Origin: Paragordius varius
Taxonomy: Eukaryota > Nematomorpha
Reading direction: 5' to 3'
Assembly: GCA_964247055.1 (NCBI GenBank)
Contig: OZ176051.1
Coordinates: 4,588,001-4,652,000, forward strand
DNA: 64,000 nt
The translations under genes were made by a program, and so were the position numbers. How positions within the stretch are numbered: position 1 is the stretch's first letter; every line of letters begins with the position of its first letter. Positions 33,101 to 43,343 of the stretch are shown here, one piece after another. The notes beneath the pieces are model-generated. The model did no database searches. It was not told where the DNA came from and worked only from the letters and a program-made list of their open reading frames with translations.

Positions 33101-36100
33101 AAAAAAATGGCATTTTTTAGGGGGAGGGGGGGTAAAAAGAGGTAAATTAAAAAAGCGATCCGACTATGTTCAGCGCAATCGAAAATAAGTAAAAAAAATC
33201 ATATTTGAAATCGAATGGTCCAACACGTTTTCGGGAAAATTGCCTCAAAGACACGATTTTTGTTTAAAAAAACGTTTTCATGGGGTGGGCCCGGACTGGG
33301 GACCTAATTCAAAAAAGGGCGAAGCTTTTGTCGGGGCATTCATTAATGATTATATTTTTTCTATATTTGGATTTGAATGGGTTTACCGGTTTTCCGGAAA
33401 CAGATCACAAAGCCACCACTTTCCTTTTTCATAAATATATGAATTATCATGTTATAAATATTTTTACTTTTAATCAGTGTTATTTGATTTGATTATTAGA
33501 TAAGATAGAAAGAAAAAATACCGTAACCTACTTGGAAGATATTTTTATTTTACATGATCTGCGAAGGCTTGTTATTTATGTTGATAATTAGTTTTAAATA
33601 CATGGAACGTAAACAAAAAAAACTAAGCTAAACCAAAAGATGCTTTAAATTAATTAATTGTTTACGAAATTTTTTTGAATGAAACTTATTGAAACAGAAG
33701 CTTTTTAATAATGTATTACAAAGATTTAGCCATTCAATATTTTAAAACTAATAAGCTGCCACTTATTTCTTGAATTTTCCTTTATATGGCATTTAACCAT
33801 TATATTTTTGATTGGATTCAGAGGCCTCTATCATCAACTCTAAATTGATTAAAAATGCCAAATTTAAAAGCGGTGCCCGAAATTTGACACACAACATTTA
33901 TAAAAATCATATTAACAAAAAAAGGTAATTATGATTGATGTGTCTGATACCAAATATCTTAAAATAAATACAACAGAGTTAAAATACTTTTAAGGACAAT
34001 CTATGACCAATATGAAATCCTGATCAAATGCATAAAAAAACAATTTTAAATTAATTTTTTAAAGGTTTATTTGTATGTAGCACAGTTCAATTTTTACTAA
34101 TGCACAATATATTAAAATATGTATATAATTTTACAGGATTACAATTAGATGATGCATGTCAAAATAATATTTCATGTTCCGCTATAAATCTCTTAAGCTA
34201 TTGTCATTCATCCAGAAAAATATGCGTTTGTTCAACAAATGCCTTCAGATCTGTCACCCAATGTCATCAAAGTTAGTTTTACATTACACTTATATATCGA
34301 TTTATAACCAATTATTTATTGGCTGACTTTTCGAATTATTATTAGGAAAGGCGCTTGGAGCAAATTGCAAGTCAAACATAGAATGCATATCGCAATCATG
34401 CCTTGACGAAAAATGCGACTGTCCACAAAATCAATACCGTATTGACGATAACTGTGAAAAAAGTAATGCTTAAAATGAAAGTTTTTTTGATAGATATCTA
34501 ATAATTAACCATATAATATATAATATATACCTCCTTTGAACTTTTGCCTAGAAAAATCTATTTTTGAAAAGTGCGCAGTACACGGGGAATGTACAACACA
34601 AAATTGTAAAAATGGAAAATGTGATTGTCGTCCAGAAACTACGAATATAAACGGGGCATGTATATATGGTAAATAAAAATATATATTTGAGATAAATATC
34701 CATGCTTATTATGCTATAAAATACCCTGTAGTCGAATAAAGAACTTTTTGAATTAAAATTGATTGTAGCGTTACTTACGAGAGACAGATCGATATACTAA
34801 AAATAATTATTCCAAAAATAAAGTACGTTTAAAATCAATATATTTTATTATATGAATTTTAGGTGCGTATGTAAGTACTGATAAGTGTTTACGCAATCAG
34901 GATTGTGTTAAAGGTGCCATATGTGATCCAGAACAAAGTAAATGTAAATGCGAGGACGGATTATATTCAAAAAATGCAAATTGTCATCAAAGTAACAAGC
35001 ATTTTTATATTTTTTTGAACAAATTTCAGATTTCAAAATTTATATTTTATCATTTTTATTAATAGAATTAAATATAAATGCACCTTGCAACATTGATTAT
35101 GAGTGTCAATCAGGATACTGTAATAGCAGAATTTGCACATGTCCAATAACAAAATATGTCTCTGGAATATTTTGCTTATCAGGTACGCATCCCAACTTGT
35201 CAATGATACAAGAGATCAATATAATAAATTATGATATCTTGTTTAGCTAGAGAGCTTTTTTAAATGATTTTACGCTTACTATTTACCATATTGGTGGCCG
35301 AATATATGCCAGTTATGTCCTTTACAATTTTTCTAGGTCCCTGATTTGTTCTTATTCAAATAAATTCATTAATTGAATGAAATTTATCATGTTAAAACCA
35401 TATGAGCCGGTTATTCTGAAAATTTGTGTGATGTTATAAGCAAAAATGCTTAGGCGTATTTTTTATGTTAAAAGCGGCCCATTCACAGCCATGAATATCC
35501 TTAATAAATAAGACCTGTTAAAATATGCCAAATTTTAATTTATTCTTATAAATATACAGTTTTCATCCTTTAAGATTTTTAAAAAAAGGCAAGAAAATGA
35601 CTAAAAAAATTTTAAAGGAACTATGACAGCTTAAACACTCGCCTGGCTAGGTTAGTCTGAACTCTGGCACAAGAGAGACGCACAAGAGTTCAGCGCCCTA
35701 CCTACTATACCATCACGCTAATTGTAAATATGATTATTTTGTTTAAACGACTTTTCAGGAAAAAATTTAAATGATATCTGTACAAAGGACCATGAATGCT
35801 CAACGACAATAAAAGACAGTTTTTGCGAAGATAAGGCATTTTGTAGATGTAAACCAGGATTTCGACATTTTCAACTCGATTGCATTCCTGGTAAGTAATT
35901 TTGGCTTAATGTTTAAACATATTTTGTGTCATTATAGATGAAGCCAATTACAATTGCTATATTTCAATGGGATTAATTTTACAGGAACTCAGTCGTTCAT
36001 ATAAAGATCCCGATAATTATCGAATTCACACTACTCAAATCAAAGAAAAGGTTACAATTTTTAAAACATTTTTTGCCTTTTGTGAGTACGCCTTTTCGGC

Positions 36101-37950
36101 GCCCGGTGCATGAATCCTTTAAGATCCCTTTTTTATTAAATGGTTATAAATTTGTCAAAAATAAATTTTAAAAATGCCTTTTTTATATAGAAGACACGTT
36201 GTTAAAATACAGTAACGAGCACAACTCTATGCCTTATCTGTTTAAATGGCTAAAAGAGTAATTAATTTACATGTCTACCATGTATGGGATTTACCAATTT
36301 ATTACTTACATATTTAATTAAACACTGTATTTTTTCCCACAATTTTTAAAAGAGTATTGAAAAAACGAAAAAACCTATACATGGCTTCTGGCATCAAATT
36401 AAATACTCTTTTGACATTTTAAATATAAATTTGGCCTATAATAATAGAGCTCGGTACAATATATAAATCTTTCTTTTATGCATTCTTGCCCCGAAATCAA
36501 AATGCAAAATGTATTTATAGTTAGAAAAATTCCTATTCATTAGATTGTCTCGCTTCTCCTCCCTTAGTACATGACTGTTAGATATATTTATTATAAATAA
36601 TGATAGATTCGTGAAATTATGTCAAATGAATACAATGGTTGGTTTATTACAATAGCCAATGAAAAAATCGAGTATGCATTTCATGATAATATCCATTAAA
36701 AAATTCTAATGGATATTTTATAAAAATAATTTTGATTCCATAAATTATATGTTGTTACCTTTTTTGAGCTTATTCAAGATTTTCCGCATATATAATTCTA
36801 TTTAGGGATAATGGTACATTTGTCCAGTGGGGTCTGTATTTTAGCGTTAACGGATATTTTGATCCGGAAAACGATATCAGTGAAACTCTTATCACAAACT
36901 TTGGGCTTGTTTTAATTGGTTTAAATATTTTTGTCACAATTACCCCATCAACGCTTGCTATAAAAGCGCTTGGTATTAAATAATTTTGAATTATTCTTAA
37001 GAGTTTTTAGTATATTTTCCATTTTTTAAAAAAATGATTTTGAGTAAAAGTGTTAGTTTAAAAATTAATATTAATTAAGTTTTAAAGAAAAAGTTGATTT
37101 TTAAATGGATAGTTTTATTTTTACCAGCCCAGCTATTTTTCAAACTGATCTTTATTATATATTATGTAATATAGTGGTTGGAAATAATAAAGATTAATCT
37201 AACCAAATAAATAATCAAATCTATATATAATGTGATATTTTTATCCGAAGATGGATCAAAATTTAATTATTTTGCGTAGCCGTAAGTTTTTAAGGAATCT
37301 ATACAAGACTATATAAATTTATTATTTTCTCAAACAATCGAAATAAAATGGTTTATACAAAAAAGTAGTAAAATTATATATTATCCAATTTTAGAATGTG
37401 GTTCCATGAACGTTCAGAAAAGCATGAAATTGAAAATTAGCCTTATAGTTATATTTCTGATCTTATTGCTGGCGGCAATTTTATCCCTCGTGCTCTATCT
37501 CGTGTGGCATAAAAGTATTTATTGTCCAACAATTTGATTGAGTAAATTATTTCATATTTGAATAAAACTGTTTATTTCTTTATTTTTGTTCCAGATAATA
37601 GATACAAGGCGTACGCTAAATGGAAACAAAAAAAGATGAGAAACCCGTACATACCAAATGGAGATGCATTAAAAAGTTTGACAAAACAATTGGAGTTGTT
37701 GGACGATGATTTGCAATATTTTAACATGGAGCAATTGAAAATCAAATATCTCGAATATTTTTACAATCATTACTATGATTTCGATTATGAATACACTTAC
37801 GACTTAAGCTATAAATATGCGCTGGCAAAATTATCAAAAGACCAAGATGTTTTATACAATACGAATTCCGGTTTTTATGAAGAAAATGAGTATTTTATTA
37901 CAAGTCCCACCTCGTATGAGGCATACACTAAAAACTATGAATATGAATAA
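27135..37950 (+). CDS. EB/EGF-like repeat transmembrane protein with tyrosine-rich tail
   Basis: Secure exons: 31287-31406, 34137-34271, 34346-34462, 34552-34668, 34863-34991, 35066-35182, 35759-35890, 37395-37514, 37595-37950; a probable upstream exon is 27135-27229 (weak donor GTTTAG). Every junction downstream of it is phase 1. Each middle exon encodes one module of six to eight cysteines ending C.C.....C, like EB or EGF-like domains (for example CLDEKCDCPQNQY, CKNGKCDCRPET). The exon at 37395 holds one membrane segment (KISLIVIFLILLLAAILSLV). The last exon is a cytoplasmic tail of about 120 aa with at least 18 tyrosines (YNHYYDFDYEYTYDLSYKY). The build recalls scavenger or engulfment receptors of the Draper/MEGF10 type, but no EMI domain or clear NPxY/ITAM is visible. 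The signal-peptide exon was not found, so the model is 5'-incomplete. Introns contain a hAT (28241-30682) and a Helitron-like element (31806-33442). Confidence 0.8.
28241..30682 (-). mobile_element. hAT DNA transposon with decayed transposase
   Basis: Ends CAGTGGTACTCA...TGAATACCACTG are inverted, and the perfect 8-bp target duplication ATCTATAG lies at 28233-28240 and 30683-30690. Minus-strand pieces resemble hAT transposases of the ZBED/GTF2IRD2-like group: YFGIAIDSSTDISSTPQY (near 29690-29640), SFRCLIYQQNLVSRVKDESF with VVDIVNHIRDG (in 29469-29200), and a C-terminal part in 28802-28536 (VCQQYIQKSL). Stops separate them, so the transposase is broken. It lies in the presumed first intron of the EB/EGF gene. 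Confidence 0.88.
31806..33442 (-). mobile_element. Helitron-like element H2, longest copy
   Basis: Read on the minus strand it starts TCATATATTTATGAAAAAGG (33442) and ends GAGATTTACGCTAG (31806) before a T. The outer parts match 24893-25287 and 47178-47923, including the GGACTTCCTCGGG block and a G/C homopolymer at 31855-31870. The middle (about 31980-33150) is a series of diverged modules, each with a TGCCTTT-TATA-GGGAATAT.TGG block and an 'ACGC.. ATAT..GACG' block spaced some 180-320 bp. The modules are related to 51720-53690. No Rep/helicase frame. Confidence 0.7.
35641..35719 (-). repeat. tRNA-like (SINE or tRNA-pseudogene) sequence
   Basis: On the minus strand GCGTGATGGTATAGTAGG then TAGGGCGCTGAAC resembles a tRNA D-arm with an A box, and GAGTTCAGACT recalls a degraded B box. 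TGAACTCT and AGAGTTCA pair as an 8-bp stem. It does not fold as a proper tRNA. Located in an intron of the EB/EGF gene and much GC-richer than its surroundings. Confidence 0.45.
36191..36261 (+). CDS. Possible alternative last exon of the EB/EGF gene
   Basis: After an acceptor TTTTTTATATAG, phase-1 reading from the exon ending at 35890 gives EDTLLKYSNEHNSMPYLFKW and three more residues before a stop. Use of this exon would give a secreted form without the membrane segment encoded at 37395. No other support. Confidence 0.25.
36806..36981 (+). CDS. Unassigned hydrophobic 3' exon
   Basis: After an acceptor (TTCTATTTAG) an open frame of about 58 codons reads DNGTFVQWGLYFSVNGYF ... NFGLVLIGLNIFVTITPSTL and stops with TAA. 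It holds one good membrane segment. The frame is phase 2 and does not join the EB/EGF exons, which are all phase 1. It may be the end of a nested gene or a gene remnant. I do not recognise the family. Confidence 0.35.
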
Positions 37951-38595
37951 ATTATATGTTTTTTATAAGGGTATAATTTACAGTCAAATTTCTTTTGTGC
38001 GGTACATAGGATTGTATTATATTAAAATTAGTAAGCTACTATATATAATTTATGGTTATTTATGATATATACGCCTAATATTAGTTTTAAAAATTGTTAT
38101 AGGGGGAGTCGTATTTTTGAAAAAAATGAAAAGTCTAATTATAAGCCGGCGCGTGCTCCAGAGAATATTTTCAAAGATGCGATTTTTGGTGACTAGGTTT
38201 TTCACTATCTTCACTTGAGGGCTAAAATTTTATTTGACTGTGTGTGGCGCATTCACTCAGTAAAATTTAATTTAATCGACACGTTTTCCGAATTATCCTA
38301 ACATCAACATTCTATTTATATATAAAAAGTTCAAATAGTTAGCGTTTTTATTAATTGACCAGGTGTTAGATTGCAGTTTTAATTTGTTTCCAGATGTGGA
38401 CTTAAAAGCAGTCAAACCGATTTTTAATATATTATAGTCTATGGAAAACTTCTAGGTTTTAAATTGGTTGCGACATTATAACTTTGATTAATTTATATTT
38501 TTATTCAAATAATTAAATTCACTATTGGTATAATTAACTAAGAAATATAAATATAATTATCACAGATGTCAAAATTCTCAAATAATTTGTTAATC
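37951..38595. other. Spacer between convergent genes
   Basis: Separates the 3' ends of the EB/EGF gene (plus) and glyoxalase I (minus). AT-rich; no coding exon seen. Confidence 0.5.
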
Positions 38596-39306
38596 CTATA
38601 TTGCACCTGATTGAATAATTTCAATCCAATATCCATCGGGATCCTTGATAAAAGCTATCCCTTTCATGTTACCTGTAAAATAAATTTAAATATATAAAAA
38701 AATAAGAGATTTCTATTTACGGTTAGCACTAGTTTACAATTTAATTAATTAAACACAAAAATCTAAAAAAAATATTATTTATAGTTAAATGAAAATAGAT
38801 ACCAAATTTATAAAAATATATACAAACTATTTAATAATATTGATAAATAATTAGTAAATATAATACACCTTCATTTGGTTTTTTCTTGAATGTAACATTT
38901 TGCTCCTCAAAATATTTACACGCTTTTTCCACATCTGGAACCACAATGGCAATATGACCGTAACCTTTAGGTTCTTCATTGCCACTGTGATATTTAACGC
39001 TGGAATCATTTTCAGAACCCCAATTATGCGTCAACTCTAGAACACCTTCCTTTGATGTCAATCCTTTTTCTACATTACCATATCCCATAAAATAAAGGGT
39101 AAATTTCCCACTTGGATAATCTGCTTGTTTAAATAAAGACATTCCCAAAACTTGGGAGTAAAATTTTAAAGATTTAACTGGATCCTTGATTCTAATCATT
39201 GTGTGGTTAAATAGAGCCTCCTAAAAGTAAATAAAAATATATCTACTTGTGAAAGAGGGCCCTTTTCTGAGCAAATCTTTTTTGCAGATAATTCACTTAA
39301 AGCCAT
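38596..39306 (-). CDS. GLO1: Lactoylglutathione lyase (glyoxalase I)
   Basis: Three exons in phase (39306-39247, 39220-38869, 38672-38596) give 162 aa. Glyoxalase I turns the hemithioacetal of methylglyoxal and glutathione into S-lactoylglutathione in the cytosol. The second intron is 196 nt and the first only 26 nt (39221-39246, GTAGAT...TTTTAG). Metal ligands can be placed from the family: E82 in GVLELTHNWG, H109 in GYGHIAIV, E155 in DPDGYWIEI, and the first ligand, usually Gln in animals (QQTM), is H26 in FNHTM, as in E. coli-type enzymes. The loop between FMGY and LELTH is shorter than in the human enzyme. Dimer and glutathione-site residues (HNWG, KKP, KDPDGYW) are conserved. The gene looks complete and functional. 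Confidence 0.93.
39221..39246 (-). other. GLO1: 26-nt intron 1 of glyoxalase I
   Basis: On the minus strand it starts GTAGAT and ends TTTACTTTTAG, between KGPLSQ and EALFNHTMIRIKDP, both phase 0. Read through, a 26-nt insert would shift frame. The first exon is short and poorly conserved, so support comes from the in-phase ATG and the position of the start relative to the family. Confidence 0.65.
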
Positions 39307-39449
39307 GGTGAAAAAAGCTGAATCATGTGTTAACTGAAAGTCAAAAAAATAAATTCAATTAGTTCTTTAGTAATGCTATAAATTAAATAAATCCGAATGA
39401 TAATAAATTTATTATTATGTGTAATTTATATATATATATATATATATAT

Positions 39450-40550
39450 CAGGCCTTGGAACCGGAACTCGGTTTCTGGGATTTTAACAAGAAACGGTTC
39501 CATTGGGATGGAACGAACGCGGTTCCGGTTCAATTTCCCCAGGAACCACCCCGGTTCCGGTTCCAAAATTTCAGGAACCAGTCTGGTTATATCCATAAAT
39601 TTTTAGGAACCAACCCAGTTCCGGTTCTACCCCCTTTATTAGTGGTCCCATATGATTTTTATTATACAGTATAAATTGAAATTATACTGACAAAAAATAT
39701 AAAACAAATATTCAAAAAAATCTTGATTTTTTTTTAAATATAACTTTGTTTTAATCTACAAAGTATAATACAGAAATGTAAATTTGTAATACAATCAATT
39801 ATATATTTACAATATTAATTAATAGTTTATATAGGATAAATTTAGGTTTAAAATAGTATGGTGGTTTTTGAAAAAAAAATTGTCTTTAAATTTTTATGTT
39901 TTGTCCGTATATAAAACTAAGCGCCTAATATTAGCAAAACTCTCTGAATTTTGGGCCATTCGGCTCTTTCATAAATAGTACTAGTCATAAGTCGAGAGTA
40001 TTTTTAATACATATGTTCGTATATATAGGTCTCCGTTGAAAGAAGTTTTTTTGCCCTTTATTTTCTATTTTTAGACCTGAGAAGCAGTTTGACCATATGG
40101 TGCAATAATTTTTTAAATTAAAAAAACATTTTTTTAGATTCCATACTTAATTTAGCACTCATTATATACCTTTGTTATACATTTTCCCTTTAAATTTTTT
40201 TAATTTGTTTAATTTATTATGCTATACTATATTTCCTTCACTATACATTTGGCAATTTATAAAAAAATTGTTTAATTTATAATTATTTATCTGGGTTTTA
40301 TTATTATAATAATAATAATTTTGTAAATCATTTAATCAAAAGTCAGGAACCGAAAATGGAACCGGTTCTCAATGTAAAGAACCGGTTCCGGAACCGATGA
40401 ATTTAGAAGGAACCAGCGCGGTTCCGGTTCCATTTCCCCTGGAACCACCCCGGTTCTGGTTCCAAAAATTCAGGAACCGCCCGGTTCTATTTTTAAATTC
40501 TTGAGAACCAACACGGTTCCGGTTCCACTTTTTTAAACCGGTTCCAAGCC

Positions 40551-40553
<3 letters not shown>
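39450..40553. mobile_element. hAT-like MITE with GGAACC-rich inverted ends
   Basis: Starts CAGGCCTTGGAACCGG and ends CCGGTTCCAAGCCCTG, an inverted repeat of about 200 bp per arm densely packed with GGAACC/GGTTCC words, against a very AT-rich centre. It sits inside a TA microsatellite (39427-39449 and 40554-40581), so an 8-bp duplication ATATATAT fits but cannot be proved. CAGGSCTTGG ends with GGAACC repeats resemble non-autonomous hAT elements. The frames across it are not genes. Confidence 0.75.
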
Positions 40554-40585
<32 letters not shown>

Positions 40586-40604
40586 TCAGGAAAAAGATTC
40601 AATT

Positions 40605-41160
40605 TAGCTTAACACTTTGATTTAAATTGGGGAATCTATATACCCCAGACTATATTTAAATTTATATTTTAAAAACTATAGTCCCAATTTAAATTTATTC
40701 CTCTATCATAATCAAAATTATATAAATAATCCGAAATATCTAAATAAAATTTGGTTTTGAAAAAAAAGTTCCATATCAAACTACTTCGAGGCCATTTTTA
40801 TTTTGCAACATTTTTGCAAAATATCGAGTTCATTTGATTTTAAAGCTAAAAATGAAAGCTAATTTTTCATTTAAATCACATATGACAATCATAGAAAAAG
40901 AAAAATGGTTTATTTTTTGTAATTTTTTAATTTAGCTTATGCACACATGTCATGTTGAATTAATTTTCTTGAGGGTTCAGCTAAAAATAAGTAATATCAA
41001 GTATTTTTGAATGAAAATTTTTAATCTGAATTTGGGTCTCTAGTAGTAAAAATGTGAAAACTCTATGTTCTTTTATAATAGAAGAAAAGAGTTTGATAAT
41101 TGAATTTTAATTAAATTAACTTTTATAACAGTTTGTTTATCAATTTAAACTCTAGGCGTA
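40605..41160. repeat. Dispersed repeat, ATTTAAATTGGGG family
   Basis: Begins near AACACTTTGATTTAAATTGG and carries a GGGG...CCCC block. Related to 55165-55750 and 56930-57255. In the 55 kb copy the block is present at both ends in opposite orientation, so this is probably a small inverted-repeat element. No coding capacity. Confidence 0.5.
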
Positions 41161-41693
41161 AAAAACTACTCCAAAATGTCATCGCCTACAAAAAATGACA
41201 AGGTGCTCAGCTATAACACCAAGAAAAAATTACATTTTACGAGCAAACGGTTGATATTTTATGATTTTAACTGTTTAATTCAATCTTTGGCAATATCCCG
41301 ATTTGGAGCACTAGAAGTTAAAAAAATACAATAAAACCATGTTTGATTAAAAAAAAACGAAAACAACTATTAAAATTGTAATTTATTTACAGGTTATGCT
41401 CTTGGATATAAGCTATCTCATAATGTAATTATTAAAAAAATTGAAAAGGCAATGAATTGTTAATGATTATTGCGCCATCAAATTTTATCCATTTTTTGCA
41501 AATCATTAATGGATTTGAATAAAATTTCATGGCAAAAAATTTCTTAATTTGTGGTAATAGAAATTTCCAACATTATGCATATTTTTCATATTTTTTTAGG
41601 TATATTTAAACTTAATTGCCTTTTTAAAAAGAGACTTAAATTTGATTGTTGAGTGGGAATATTATTAAAAAAAATTCTCTTAATTATCTAGTG

Positions 41694-41838
41694 CAGTCGT
41701 CAGCAAATACAATTAAAGGGTCGAAAATGCTCCATATAATAGCTTATACACTTGCAGATATTTATACATACTACTATATTTGAATAATAATTTTAGGACA
41801 TATAAAATGCCTTTAGGGCTACGGTTTGAATACCACTG
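41694..41838. repeat. Miniature hAT-like element
   Basis: 145 bp from CAGTCGTCAGCAAA to TTTGAATACCACTG, imperfect inverted ends related to the hAT at 28241-30682 (right end nearly the same). Flanks ATCTAGTG and ATCTGCTA do not make a clean duplication. Confidence 0.45.
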
Positions 41839-43343
41839 ATCTGCTATATGAAAAATTATAGCTTAATTCATATGATTATTTTATACTCCATTTAGGGTAG
41901 TTTTTTACCCTCCAATTTTTAATATAATCAAAATCTATAATATTGAGCTAAATATTATTTCGTTAGATTTCAGCGTAATTTTTTTTAAAAATAAAAAGGT
42001 GTATTCAACTATACTTTTATCCCCGGTAAATAATGACAAGTTTTACAAGAGGATAAATATTTAAAATTTTAATACTAACTAATACTACACATTTCGTTAT
42101 GCTACAAAGCAAGGATGCCCACAAATGGCTTCGCAGATATTATTCTGATAAATACTACAATTTTTCTATTATGTATGAATAAATATTAAAAAAAACAATA
42201 GGTGTTTATATATAAACCCCCGAAAATTACGGCAAAAACCTAAAATATTTTTGCTATTTGATTGTGCTCAAAATTTAAACTCATATCTGATTTAAGTAAA
42301 ATCTCAGAAACATAGCGGAAAAAGTTTGAGCTGATGATTTTACATTATAAAAAATAATTTCATTTTTATAAAACCGTATAATAGGCTATGAAATGAATTT
42401 ACAGGCCCAATATGCATAGTTTTGATAATTTTAATTGCTATGGAATTCGAAGTCGGGTGTAAAATAAAACAGCTATTGTTTTTGGATTTTGGAATTTTAT
42501 ATTTAGCTAACAAACTAATTTCAAATTTTGAATAAAATTCCTAAATAAAGATTTTTCTAGAAGTAAATATATAAGTTAAGGTAAATTAAACACTATTGAA
42601 ATAAAGGGGTTCTTTTATTATTTTTTAAAGCATGAATGTCCAACACAAATGGCTTTGCCAGCTAAAAATATAATATATAAACCAGAAGCTGTAAAAATTT
42701 TACAATTAGTCTATATGTACTAATTATATTAATTTTTGTTTTTTTTCGTTGGTGAAATTAGGATCACTCCTACATTTTTATTAAATGAAGTTAAGTTTAT
42801 CTTCAGTCGAGCAACAATTAATAGTGTTAATAAACGAAGGATATAAATTCTGAGAAATTATTATTAAAAAATTCTAATGTTGTATTTATATGGTTTAGGA
42901 TCGCGTGTGGCACCCTTTGGAAATACTTAAAATATATTAAGGGGTAAAATTCACAATAGGTTTTCAATTGATATTTCCATTAAACATGTTATTTTTAAAT
43001 TAAAAATAGGTGAAATATGTAAATTGTAACAAAAATTGATTTTAATTATAACAATCAATTTATTACATAACAATTATAATTCCAAATTTATTATCTCTTA
43101 AACAATCTTACTATCATCACAAAAGTTATGTTTATGATGCTTTCTTGTTTGGGTTGTCGTTTATTCGAGATGCAGCGCCAAGGGATGATATCGGAATAAT
43201 GGTAATTTTATTATTAATTTTAAATGATATTCTTTTGAATTTTTTTCTTTTTAGCAAACAATGCGAAAGTTATATTCATTTTTAAGTAAATTATGTTATG
43301 ATTACGCCATAACTATCATTTAACTGATATCCATAAAATAATA
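41839..43343. other. AT-rich intergenic stretch
   Basis: No exon, RNA gene or clear repeat boundary was seen on either strand. Confidence 0.45.

Noticed and set aside
33240-33492. Overlapping plus-strand frames near the Helitron-like element end
   Set aside because: They lie in the conserved 5' part of a repeat whose copies at 25 kb and 47 kb do not keep the same frames.
20222-37950. One large gene joining the cysteine-rich protein and the EB/EGF exons
   Set aside because: The cysteine-rich gene ends in its own stop at 23210 and the next exon at 27135 begins in another phase, so two genes are more likely.
39397-40602. Frames rich in Gly, Thr, Asn and Arg across the GGAACC element
   Set aside because: Low-complexity translation of GGAACC/GGTTCC repeats within an inverted-repeat transposon; no family resemblance.
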